A stretch of 64,000 bases of DNA from Amycolatopsis acididurans (GTDB taxonomy: Bacteria; Actinomycetota; Actinomycetes; Mycobacteriales; Pseudonocardiaceae): the NCBI RefSeq assembly GCF_012328925.1, contig NZ_JAAXLS010000003.1, positions 186,001 through 250,000 of the forward strand, read 5' to 3'. Positions 46,118 through 53,462 of this stretch are shown one piece after another. The position numbers and the translations under genes were made by a program. Numbering within the stretch: position 1 is the stretch's first letter; the number at the start of each line of letters is the position of its first letter. The notes beneath the pieces are model-generated. The model worked only from the letters and a program-made list of their open reading frames with translations, was not told where the DNA came from and made no database searches.

Positions 46118-46749
46118 CCGCGCGGGCCTTCCCGCAGTACCGCGAGTTCGCGCACCCACAGATCCGCCAGGATGTCCAGCACCATCCCGCGTTCGTGCTC
46201 GACCCCGCGCACGAGCCAGTGGTAGCACAGCCGTTCCAGTTGCAGCACCAGCAGCAGTGCCCGGGTCAGCCCCGCCTGCTCGTGCTCGCCGGTCCAGCGC
46301 GCGAGGTAGGGCCGCAACTGCCGCACGGCTTCCATGCCCCACTGGTAGTGCCGCGCCGCCACGCCGGGATCCGCGGCCATGGCGTGGTTGACCAGATCGA
46401 TCTCCACGCCGTAGGTGGCCCAGAACGGCAGCACGTGCTCGTCCAGCCACCTGCGCACGTGCTCCCGGTTGAGCTCGGGGAACTCGGTGATGCGCCCGTA
46501 CATCGCGGCACCCGCGGGCAGTACCCGCTCGAACAACGCGGCCGCGATGTCGGCCTTGTCGCGGAAATGGGCGTAGAAGGTGGCGCGGCTGCCGTTGGCC
46601 GCGGCGACGATGTCGGCCACCGTCGCCGCGTGGTAGCCGAGGCTGCCGAAAACCTGGCGCGCGCAGTCGAGGTAGCGTTCGTGCGCCTCGCGCCACTGTT
46701 GCTCTCGGAAAGCGTTACGCGGTGGTGCCGTCGCGGTGGTGCCGGTCAC
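46114..46749 (-). CDS. TetR-family transcriptional regulator
   Basis: 211 residues. The helix-turn-helix is YHAATVADIVAAANGSRATF followed by YAHFRDKADIAAALF, classic TetR. The C-terminal ligand domain is not assignable. The GTG start at 46749 has GGAG very close, and no better start is in frame. It is coupled to mmuM, an unusual pairing that suggests it may respond to a sulfur metabolite; this is inference. Confidence 0.87.
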   Translation of the reverse strand: MTGTTATAPPRNAFREQQWREAHERYLDCARQVFGSLGYHAATVADIVAAANGSRATFYAHFRDKADIAAALFERVLPAGAAMYGRITEFPELNREHVRRWLDEHVLPFWATYGVEIDLVNHAMAADPGVAARHYQWGMEAVRQLRPYLARWTGEHEQAGLTRALLLVLQLERLCYHWLVRGVEHERGMVLDILADLWVRELAVLREGPRG

Positions 46750-46805
46750 CGCTCCATGGTAAGCCCGGACGGGGCGATTCGCCGACGGAACCGGAAAAGT
46801 CCACA

Positions 46806-46919
46806 TTAGACGATCATGGGAGGGCCCGCGCCGGGAGTGGCGGCGATCAGGTCGCCGGTTGCGACCAGGCCAACGGCGCTCGTCAGGGCACGTCCTTTGT
46901 GGACCAGGTCCGCCGGAGG
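46806..46919 (-). other. Open segment in frame after the DapA-like stop, possible gene remnant
   Basis: Directly after the DapA-like TGA, 37 further sense codons continue in frame to a TAA at 46806 and spell a protein-like tail ending LVATGDLIAATPGAGPPMIV. GC3 is high, as in real genes. No start or Shine-Dalgarno site is present. It could be a fragment of a lost gene, a readthrough tail, or chance. It contains an exact copy of the 13-bp element and a one-mismatch copy. Confidence 0.3.
46892..46904 (+). repeat. Dispersed 13-bp element, exact copy in non-coding DNA
   Basis: GTCCTTTGTGGAC 16 bp downstream of the DapA-like stop. The only exact copy that is not inside a clear gene; it shows that the sequence is kept without coding constraint. 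Confidence 0.6.
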
Positions 46920-47846
46920 TCAGATCAGGCCCGCCTCGGCCAGCTTCCGCTCGATGAGGCCGAGTTCCCCGGCGTCCAGCGGCAGTTGCGGCGGCGCCAG
47001 GACGGCGTCGTCGATGAACCCGCGCATCTTCATCGCGGCCTTGAACGCCCCGAGCCCGGCAGAACCGCGGCCCATCCGCTCGGGCGGCGCCGCCGTGGTG
47101 ATGTCGTAGAGCTGGAACAGGCGCTCCTGCTCGCGCCGTGCGGCCTCGAAGTTCCCGGCCAGCGCGTACTCGTAGAGCGCCACGTATCCGGCCGGGTCGA
47201 CGTTGCCCAGACCCGGCACGGCGCCGTCCGCCCCCATCGCCAGTGCCGCGTCCACGACGAGTTCGGATCCGGTGAACACGGCGAACGAATCCAGTCCCCG
47301 TTCCCGTTTGGCGAGCACGATCCGGCGGAAGCCCGCCTCGTCGCCGCTGGAGTCCTTGAGCCCGGCGAGCACGCCGTCCTCGGCCAGCCGCAGCACCATC
47401 GCGGGGTCCAGTTTGGTGTGCACCGCGACCGGGATGTCGTAGGCGAACACCGGCAGCGCGGTCATCTCGTGCAGCAGGCGGAAATGCCGTTCGACCTCCG
47501 CGACGTGGGTGCGGGTGTAGAAGGGTGCGGTCACCACCACCGCGTCCGCGCCCAGCGCCTCGGCGGTGCGCACGTGCTCGGCCACCCGCAACGTGGTCAT
47601 GTCGATGCAGCCGGCCAGCACCGGCACCCGCCCGGCGGCGGTGGCCACCGTGGTTTCCAGTACGGCGCGTCGCTGCGCGTCGGGCAGGAACGCGACCTCG
47701 CTGCTGGAGCCGAGCGCGAACAGCCCGTGCACCCCGGCGTCCAGCTGCATGCCGATGTGCCGCCGCAGCGAAGAAGTGTCGACGGTGAAGTCCGCGTGGA
47801 AGGGCGTGCACAAGGGCGGGATGATGCCGGCGAACTTCGTCGTCAT
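46920..47846 (-). CDS. Dihydrodipicolinate synthase/N-acetylneuraminate lyase family aldolase
   Basis: 308 residues. The Schiff-base Lys is in GLKDSSGD and the active-site Tyr in VFAYDIP; GSSSEVAFL replaces the GTTGE-type loop of true DapA. The family cleaves or condenses pyruvate with aldehydes or keto-sugar acids. No lysine-pathway gene is nearby, so a catabolic aldolase such as keto-deoxy sugar acid or hydroxyproline-type is likelier than lysine synthesis. It is preceded by a long leader with an inverted repeat. Confidence 0.88.
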   Translation of the reverse strand: MTTKFAGIIPPLCTPFHADFTVDTSSLRRHIGMQLDAGVHGLFALGSSSEVAFLPDAQRRAVLETTVATAAGRVPVLAGCIDMTTLRVAEHVRTAEALGADAVVVTAPFYTRTHVAEVERHFRLLHEMTALPVFAYDIPVAVHTKLDPAMVLRLAEDGVLAGLKDSSGDEAGFRRIVLAKRERGLDSFAVFTGSELVVDAALAMGADGAVPGLGNVDPAGYVALYEYALAGNFEAARREQERLFQLYDITTAAPPERMGRGSAGLGAFKAAMKMRGFIDDAVLAPPQLPLDAGELGLIERKLAEAGLI

Positions 47847-48248
47847 GGGGCTCCGATTCGATCGATATTGCTTTCACGGCAGGGCTTTGACACACGTCGA
47901 CTCATCCACAATGGACACCGAGAACGAGGGCGAAGCCATAGCACCTCCACACCTCGCCGCCACCGGCGCCAGGACATCGGACGTCCTACCTCTTGGCCGG
48001 GACTGTAGAACCGCGACGGCCGCCCGGTCAAGGGCTCGGTGCGCGGGTGCCGGGGGCGCGATCGTCCTCGCGCCGGGCAGGAAAGACGTGGAGCGGCACC
48101 CGAAGCCGGGGAATCGGCCCGGGACAAAGGAGTCAAGCCCGGCGACGAGTGCCTGTCTCTAGGCTGAACGATGGAAATGGTGACGGAAACGAACTGTCGT
48201 TGCACTTACGGTGTACTTTCCGGGCACCGGTCGCGTTAACCTCATCGG
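47847..48248. other. Intergenic region between DapA-like and XRE genes
   Basis: 402 bp divergent region. It holds the inverted repeat at 47971-47987, a one-mismatch copy of the 13-bp element at 47904-47916, and presumably promoters for both flanking genes. An open frame on the minus strand is rich in Arg, Pro and Ser, with no family resemblance, and is not taken as coding. Confidence 0.5.
47971..47987. promoter_or_regulatory. Inverted repeat, candidate operator for the DapA-like gene
   Basis: AGGAC-N7-GTCCT with perfect arms, about 125 bp upstream of the aldolase start. FadR-like GntR regulators of catabolic aldolase genes bind sites of this kind, but no GntR gene is in the window. Confidence 0.35.
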
Positions 48249-49340
48249 GTGGCTCCCGCCGACGTCAACCAGGTCGCCGCCACCGCCCACCACTGGAGCG
48301 GGCGGGAGGCGCGCTTGCTCCGGCACGCGCTGCGCCTGTCGGTCCGCGGCTTCGCAGGCTACCTCGGCGTCGCCGTCCGCACCGTGGCGAAATGGGAGTC
48401 CGGCGGCGCGGCGACCGTTCCGCGCCCCGACACGCAGGCGATCCTCGACACCGCGCTCGCCCGCGCCGAGCCCGAGGCGCGGCGCCGGTTCGAGGTACTG
48501 GTGCGCCAGGCCGGTGCCGGGACCCCAGCGGTCGCGCAGACGAGCCACGACTACGAGTCCTGGGCCGACGACCTCGACCGGACGCTGGCCTGTCTCGGCC
48601 GCCAGGAGTTCCCGCTCGCCCGCACGCTGCTCGACCGCTGGCTCGGCCGCTTCCAGCCCAACAGCAACGACACCCGCGGCATGTACCTCTACGCCCGCTC
48701 GCTGCGCCTGCTCGGCGAGGTCCAGCAGGACCAGGGCGTGACCCACGGCCCGATGTCGGCGCAGCACAACTATCGCAAGGCGCTGCGCGTGTTCACCGAA
48801 CTCGGCACGCCACGCCGCGTCGCCCAGCTGGAACTCAAGCTCGTCGTCCTCGACGAGATGGCGGGGCGGCTGGAGTCCGCCGCCCGGCAGTACGAATCGC
48901 TCACCACCGACGAGCGGCTCAGCAGCCACGATCGCGCCCAGGCCCGGCTGTGGGTCGGCACGGCGTTGAGCAAACGCGGCCTCAACGAATCCGCGACCCG
49001 CCACATCGTGCCCGCGATTCACGATTTCGAGACGATGGACGAACCGGCGGACTGGTCGATCGCGCACCAGAAACTCGCGCTCGCGTACCGCGGTTCGGGA
49101 AATCTGACCGCGGCCAACCAGGCGATCGAGGTCGCATTGAGCAACCGGGTCAACGACACGCCCTTGCAGAAAGTGCGGTTGAGTACCGCACACGCGCATA
49201 TCCTGCTCTCCGACCGGGCGACGGCGGAGACCGGAATGACGATTCTGGACCATTGCGCGAAGGTGTCCACCGAATACCGCCTCTTCCACCAGCTGCGCAG
49301 TATCGAGGGAATCCGCGCCGGGTTCGTGCGGCAGGCGTGA
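48249..49340 (+). CDS. XRE-family regulator with TPR-like C-terminus
   Basis: 363 residues. An N-terminal helix-turn-helix (RLSVRGFAGYLGVAVRTVAK WESG region, residues about 30-54) and a helical repeat region with TPR character (ALRVFTELGTPRRVAQLELK, ESAARQYESLTTDERLSSHD). This resembles actinobacterial XRE regulators that couple an HTH to a peptide- or partner-binding helical array. GTG start at 48249. The stop overlaps the next gene by 4 bp (GTGA), making a three-gene operon with YdcF- and WbqC-like proteins. Confidence 0.87.
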   Translation: MAPADVNQVAATAHHWSGREARLLRHALRLSVRGFAGYLGVAVRTVAKWESGGAATVPRPDTQAILDTALARAEPEARRRFEVLVRQAGAGTPAVAQTSHDYESWADDLDRTLACLGRQEFPLARTLLDRWLGRFQPNSNDTRGMYLYARSLRLLGEVQQDQGVTHGPMSAQHNYRKALRVFTELGTPRRVAQLELKLVVLDEMAGRLESAARQYESLTTDERLSSHDRAQARLWVGTALSKRGLNESATRHIVPAIHDFETMDEPADWSIAHQKLALAYRGSGNLTAANQAIEVALSNRVNDTPLQKVRLSTAHAHILLSDRATAETGMTILDHCAKVSTEYRLFHQLRSIEGIRAGFVRQA

Positions 49341-50005
49341 AAACACGAGAAATGCGGAAAGAACTGATCGACCGCACGTGGGCCGACGCCGAAATCATCT
49401 GGCGTTATCACCGGCTGGGCCATCGTCTCCGGCAGTGCGACGCGGCCATCGCGCTCGGCTGCAACGACCTCGGTGTCGCCGCGCACGCCGCCGCGCTCTA
49501 CCGCCGGGGACTGTTCCCCGTCGTGGTGTTCAGCGGTGCCAACAGCCGCGAGACCTTCGTGACCTTTCCCCGCGGCGAGGGCGTGCACTACCGCGAGCGG
49601 GCGCTGGAACTCGGCGTGCCGGACAACGCGATCCTCGTCGAACCCCGCGCCACTAATACGGGTGAAAACATCATTCTTTCGCGTGAACTGCTGGAGCGAA
49701 CGGGAATTCCGGTGCGGAGGGTGCTGCTCGTTTCCATGCCGTACATGGAGCGGCGCGCGTTCGCCACCACCCGGAAAACGTGGCCCGAGGTGGAACCGAT
49801 ATGCTCGTCGGTGCCGATGACGCTGTCCGAGTACGCGAAAACCCGGGACCACGGCACCGAGCTGATCGACATGATGATCGGCGATCTTCAACGAATCATC
49901 GAGTATCCCGGTCAGGGATTCGCTATCACGCAGGAAATTCCCCCATCCGTGTACGCGGCGTATCAACGACTCGTGGCCGCCGGATTCTCCAGTCGCATGC
50001 TGTGA
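49337..50005 (+). CDS. YdcF/DUF218-family protein
   Basis: 222 residues. The Rossmann-like DUF218 fold is recognisable from CDAAIALGCNDLGVAAHAAA, LFPVVVFSGANSRETF and VEPRATNTGENIILSRELL. The family includes SanA/ElyC-type envelope proteins and YdcF, which binds SAM; the catalytic role is unclear. No signal peptide or membrane helix is visible, so it is probably cytosolic. GTG at 49337 is coupled to the XRE gene, with an in-frame ATG at 49352. Confidence 0.87.
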   Translation: MKTREMRKELIDRTWADAEIIWRYHRLGHRLRQCDAAIALGCNDLGVAAHAAALYRRGLFPVVVFSGANSRETFVTFPRGEGVHYRERALELGVPDNAILVEPRATNTGENIILSRELLERTGIPVRRVLLVSMPYMERRAFATTRKTWPEVEPICSSVPMTLSEYAKTRDHGTELIDMMIGDLQRIIEYPGQGFAITQEIPPSVYAAYQRLVAAGFSSRML

Positions 50006-50018
50006 TCGAATACCGGCC

Positions 50019-50738
50019 GTGGCCGAGACCTACCCGAGATCCTGTGCCGTCCATCAACCGAATTTCTTTCCCCGCACCTCGACGCTCGCGAAGATCTTCC
50101 GCGCCGACGTGTGGGTGGTGCTCGACGACGTCCAGTTCAACGCGCGCGACTACCAGCACCGCGCGCGGCTGGCGACGCTGAACGATCCGGCAGCCCAGCG
50201 CTGGCTGACCGTTCCGGTGCACCGCCCGCGCGGCCGGGCGAGCCTGATCAACGAACTGCGCGTGGCCGACCCGGACGCCGCGCGCCGCGTGGCGCTGCTC
50301 GTGCGCCAGTACTACGGCCGGGGCCCGCACTGGCCCGCCGCGGCCGAAATCCTCGAGGAGGTGCTGGCCGAACTGGAGCTGACCGGGCTGCTGGTGAACG
50401 TGGCCGAGGTGTCCACCCGCGCGATGCTGGCCCGGCTCGGCTGGCGCGGCGAGGTGGTCCGCAGCAGCAGCCTGACCGCCAGCTCGCAGCGCTCGCCCCG
50501 GCTGGCCGACCTCACGCGTGCCGTCGGCGCGCACACCTACCTGTGCGGGCAGGGCGGGGCGCGCTACCTCGACGAGGCTCCGTTCGCGGCGCGCGGCCTC
50601 ACCGTGGCATATCCGCCGCCGCCCGAACTCGCGCGCAAGGACGGGATGCGCACGCTGAGCGCACTGTGGGCGTTCGCCGCACTGGGTCCCGAAGCGATCC
50701 GGGACGAGCTGACCGGGCTTGACCTTCGAGTCGGCTGA
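50019..50738 (+). CDS. WbqC-like family protein
   Basis: 239 residues. It begins with the family mark AVHQPNFFPRTSTLAKI, followed by VVLDDVQFNARDYQHRARL and YLCGQGGARYLDE. WbqC-like proteins occur in surface-polysaccharide and antibiotic-sugar gene clusters and are thought to act on amino-sugar or glycan substrates; the biochemistry is not settled. It starts 13 bp after the YdcF-like gene. There is no glycosyltransferase near, so the context differs from O-antigen loci. Confidence 0.88.
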   Translation: MAETYPRSCAVHQPNFFPRTSTLAKIFRADVWVVLDDVQFNARDYQHRARLATLNDPAAQRWLTVPVHRPRGRASLINELRVADPDAARRVALLVRQYYGRGPHWPAAAEILEEVLAELELTGLLVNVAEVSTRAMLARLGWRGEVVRSSSLTASSQRSPRLADLTRAVGAHTYLCGQGGARYLDEAPFAARGLTVAYPPPPELARKDGMRTLSALWAFAALGPEAIRDELTGLDLRVG

Positions 50739-50755
50739 AGCCCCACCATGGGCGC

Positions 50756-51805
50756 GTGACCAACTCCGGACTACTGACCATCGGCGCGTTCGCCCGCGCC
50801 ACCGGGCTGACCGCGAGCGCGCTGCGGTTCTACGACGACTCCGGGCTGCTGCCCCCGGCCGGCGTCGACGAGAGCTCCGGCTACCGCTACTACGCGCCCG
50901 CCCAGGCCGAGCAGGCGCGGGCGATCCGCCGGCTGCGCGAGATCGGGCTGCCGCTCGGGGACATCGCGACCGTGCTGGCCTCCGGCGGGGAGGACGCGAG
51001 CCGCATCATCGACGGGCACGTCGCCGCGCTCGCGGACCACGCGCGCCGGGCACGGGAGACGGCCGCCACGCTCAAGGCCTCGCTGCCGGCCGTTCCCGCG
51101 CGGCCGTCGGTGTGCCTCGGGGGTGCGGTGTTCACCGCCGCGATCGACCAGATCCTCACCGCGGCCACCCCGGACCAGCCCGAGCTGCCCGTGCTCAACG
51201 GTGTCCGCATCGAGGTCTCGGCGGAGGCCATCGTGCTCACCGCGACCGACCGCTACTGGTTGTCCACCCGCACGCTCGTGCCCGGCCGGGCACCCGAGCA
51301 GGACTGGGCGGCCACCGTCGACGCGGACGACCTCCGGCTGGCGCTGCCATGGGCCCGCCGCAGGCACCGGCTCCGGCTGAGCCTGGCGCCGGGAACGCTG
51401 CGCCTCGACGGGGACGAGGACACGCGCGAATGCCGGACGCTGAGCGAGCCGTTCCCCGACTACCGCCGGATGCTGGCGTCCCTGCCCGCGATGCGCACCC
51501 GCGTCGTGCTGTCCCGCAACGCGTTGCTGCGGCGGCTGGAAGCGCTTCCCGGGCACCGGGCCCGGCTGGAGACGGGCGCGCAACTGCTCGTGTCCGGCGA
51601 ACCGGTCGCCGCCGCGGTGACCGGACCCGCGATCGGCATCGAGTTCGACGTCACCGTCCTCTACCCCGCGATCAGCACCGCGCTGGGCCCGGACGTGATG
51701 CTCGATCTCGCCGCGCCGGACCAGCCGGTCGTCGTGCGCTCCGCCGACGACGGCGACCTCACCACCGTGGCCATGCCCGTCGCACCGGAAGGATCCTCCC
51801 GATGA
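50756..51805 (+). CDS. MerR-type HTH fused to DNA polymerase sliding-clamp-like domains
   Basis: 349 residues. Residues about 7-75 are a MerR winged helix (LTIGAFARATGLTASALRFY DDSG region, GYRYYAPAQAEQARAIRRL). From about 120 the sequence follows beta-clamp domain II: FTAAIDQIL, LPVLNGVRIEVS, VLTATDRYWLSTR. From about 235 it follows domain III: FPDYRRMLASLPAMRTRVVL, then FDVTVLYPAISTALG, and at the end PVVVRSADDGDLTTVAMPV, like the clamp C-terminus. Domain I of a normal clamp is missing. GTG start; overlaps a 48-codon open frame (ATGA). Confidence 0.85.
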   Translation: MTNSGLLTIGAFARATGLTASALRFYDDSGLLPPAGVDESSGYRYYAPAQAEQARAIRRLREIGLPLGDIATVLASGGEDASRIIDGHVAALADHARRARETAATLKASLPAVPARPSVCLGGAVFTAAIDQILTAATPDQPELPVLNGVRIEVSAEAIVLTATDRYWLSTRTLVPGRAPEQDWAATVDADDLRLALPWARRRHRLRLSLAPGTLRLDGDEDTRECRTLSEPFPDYRRMLASLPAMRTRVVLSRNALLRRLEALPGHRARLETGAQLLVSGEPVAAAVTGPAIGIEFDVTVLYPAISTALGPDVMLDLAAPDQPVVVRSADDGDLTTVAMPVAPEGSSR

Positions 51806-51948
51806 CCGACCTGACGATGACAGCCATCACCGGCGCGGTCGCGCTCGGCCACACCGGTGACACGGCGGGCGCGCGCGAAACCCTGCGCGGCCTATGGTTA
51901 CGGCACCATGATCCGCCGCGCCACCGCGTCGTGATCAGCCCGTGGTGA
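51802..51948 (+). CDS. Small protein downstream of the MerR-clamp gene, possibly truncated
   Basis: 48 residues, starting with ATGA overlap on the MerR-clamp stop. The first 30 residues ([26 protein letters not shown]) look like the beginning of small helical-repeat proteins often seen after such regulators in actinomycetes, but the reading frame stops soon after and runs 14 bp into the convergent sthA gene. It is either a short real product or the stump of a longer gene. It contains one rare TTA codon. Confidence 0.5.
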   Translation: MTDLTMTAITGAVALGHTGDTAGARETLRGLWLRHHDPPRHRVVISPW

Positions 51949-53350
51949 ACCGCTCCAGCGCACGGATCTTGTTGGTCGCGTCCAGCGCCGCGACCTTGTA
52001 CGCCTCGGACAGCGTCGGGTAGTTGAACACCGCGTCCACCAGATAGTCCACGGTGCCACCACATCCCATCACGGCCTGTCCGATGTGGACGAGGTCGGTC
52101 GCGCCGGTGCCGAACACGTGCACGCCGAGCAGTTTCCGGTCCGTTGTGGACACCAGCAGCTTCAGCATCCCGTAGGAGTCGCCCGCGATCTGGCCCCGCG
52201 CCAGCTCGCGGTAGCGCGCCGTGCCGACCTCGTAGGGCACCGCCGAGGAGGTCAGCTCGGCCTCGGTCGCGCCGCAGTAGGAGATCTCGGGGATCGTGTA
52301 GATGCCGATCGGCTGCAACGCGCCGAGTTCGTGGGCCGGTTCGCCGAACGCGTGGTAGGCCGCGAGCCTGCCCTGGTCCATCGACGTGGCCGCCAGCGCC
52401 GGGAAGCCGATCACGTCGCCGACCGCGTAAATGTGCGGCACCTCGGTGCGGTAGTGCTCGTCGACGGTGAGCCTGCCCCGGTTGTCCGCCACCAGCCCCG
52501 CCGCGGGCAGATCCAGCTCGTCGGTCATGCCCTGCCGCCCGGCCGAGTACATCACCGCGTCGGCCGGGATCCGCTTGCCGCTGACCAGGGTCGTGACCGT
52601 GGCGTCGTCGGACACCGCGACGTTGGCGACCTTCTCCCCGAACCGGAAGGTCACCGCCAGATCGCGCAGATGGAACTTCAGCGACTCGACGATCTCCGGA
52701 TCGCAGAACTCGAGCATCCGCTCGCGCTGCTCGACGACCGTGACGCGGCTGCCGAGCGCGGCGAACATCGACGCGTACTCGATGCCGATCACCCCGGCGC
52801 CGACCACGACGAGCGAGGACGGGATCTCCTCCAGGCGCAGGATCTCGTCGGAGTCGAGCACCCGTTCGGCGTCGAAGTCGACGTGACCGGGGCGCGCGGG
52901 GCGGGTGCCGGTGGCGATCACGACGTGGGCGCCGCTGAGCAGCGCGCGATCGCCCCGGTGCGCGCCGGCGACCGCGACCGTGTGCGGATCGACGAACCGG
53001 CCCGTGCCGGGGAGCAGGTCCACGTGGTTGCGCAGCAACTGCGCCCGCACCACCTGCACCTCGCGACCCACCACGTGCCGGGTGCGGGCCATCAGGTCCG
53101 CGATCGTGATCTCCTGCTTGACCCGGTAGCTCGCCCCGTAGAGATCGCGCTGGTTCATCCCGGTCAGGTAGAGCACGGCCTCCCTCAGCGTCTTCGACGG
53201 GATGGTGCCGGTGTTGACGCACACGCCGCCGACCATGTCCTGCCGGTCGACGACCGCGACGCGCTTGCCCAGCTTCGCGGCGGCGATGGCCGCCTTCTGC
53301 CCGCCGGGCCCGGACCCGATGACGATCAGGTCGTAGTCGTATTCGGTCAC
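51935..53350 (-). CDS. sthA: Soluble pyridine nucleotide transhydrogenase (Si-specific)
   Basis: About 471 residues of the flavin disulfide reductase superfamily: FAD loop [14 protein letters not shown] loop [20 protein letters not shown], and IYAVGDVIG. The active-site region reads [19 protein letters not shown], with a single Cys, so no redox disulfide; this is typical of SthA and argues against lipoamide dehydrogenase. It interconverts NADPH and NADH. The GTG at 53350 gives the family N-terminus; an ATG at 53395 with AAAGGA is also possible. Two 13-bp element copies lie near its 3' end. Confidence 0.9.
   Translation of the reverse strand: MTEYDYDLIVIGSGPGGQKAAIAAAKLGKRVAVVDRQDMVGGVCVNTGTIPSKTLREAVLYLTGMNQRDLYGASYRVKQEITIADLMARTRHVVGREVQVVRAQLLRNHVDLLPGTGRFVDPHTVAVAGAHRGDRALLSGAHVVIATGTRPARPGHVDFDAERVLDSDEILRLEEIPSSLVVVGAGVIGIEYASMFAALGSRVTVVEQRERMLEFCDPEIVESLKFHLRDLAVTFRFGEKVANVAVSDDATVTTLVSGKRIPADAVMYSAGRQGMTDELDLPAAGLVADNRGRLTVDEHYRTEVPHIYAVGDVIGFPALAATSMDQGRLAAYHAFGEPAHELGALQPIGIYTIPEISYCGATEAELTSSAVPYEVGTARYRELARGQIAGDSYGMLKLLVSTTDRKLLGVHVFGTGATDLVHIGQAVMGCGGTVDYLVDAVFNYPTLSEAYKVAALDATNKIRALERFTTG
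52078..52090 (+). repeat. Dispersed 13-bp element, exact copy in sthA
   Basis: GTCCGATGTGGAC, only 61 bp from the next copy. Here the gene reads it in a different frame from the other genic copies (V-H-I-G), so the shared sequence is not explained by a common peptide. Confidence 0.55.
52139..52151 (+). repeat. Dispersed 13-bp element, second exact copy in sthA
   Basis: GTCCGTTGTGGAC; sthA reads TCC-ACA-ACG-GAC (S-T-T-D) with a rare ACA codon. Confidence 0.55.
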
Positions 53351-53462
53351 CCGCCAAGCCTGCTCACCACCACCCCGGCGCGCAAGACAAGCCATCGTCC
53401 TTTACCCGCGCTTGGGAAACTCGCAACACTGGTCTCACCTGGTGATCACTATCTTGGTGTGA

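Noticed and set aside
46920..47846. dapA of lysine biosynthesis
   Set aside because: The GTTGE-type loop is replaced and no lysine-pathway genes are near; a catabolic aldolase is likelier.
47843..48205. 120-codon minus-strand frame in the 402-bp gap
   Set aside because: Arg/Pro/Ser-rich, no family resemblance, no ribosome-binding site.
50756..51805. A plain dnaN or a plain MerR gene
   Set aside because: The HTH at the N-terminus and clamp-like C-terminus are in one uninterrupted frame; neither alone accounts for it.
51935..53350. Dihydrolipoamide dehydrogenase or mercuric reductase
   Set aside because: The active-site region has one Cys (VCVNTGT), so there is no redox disulfide.
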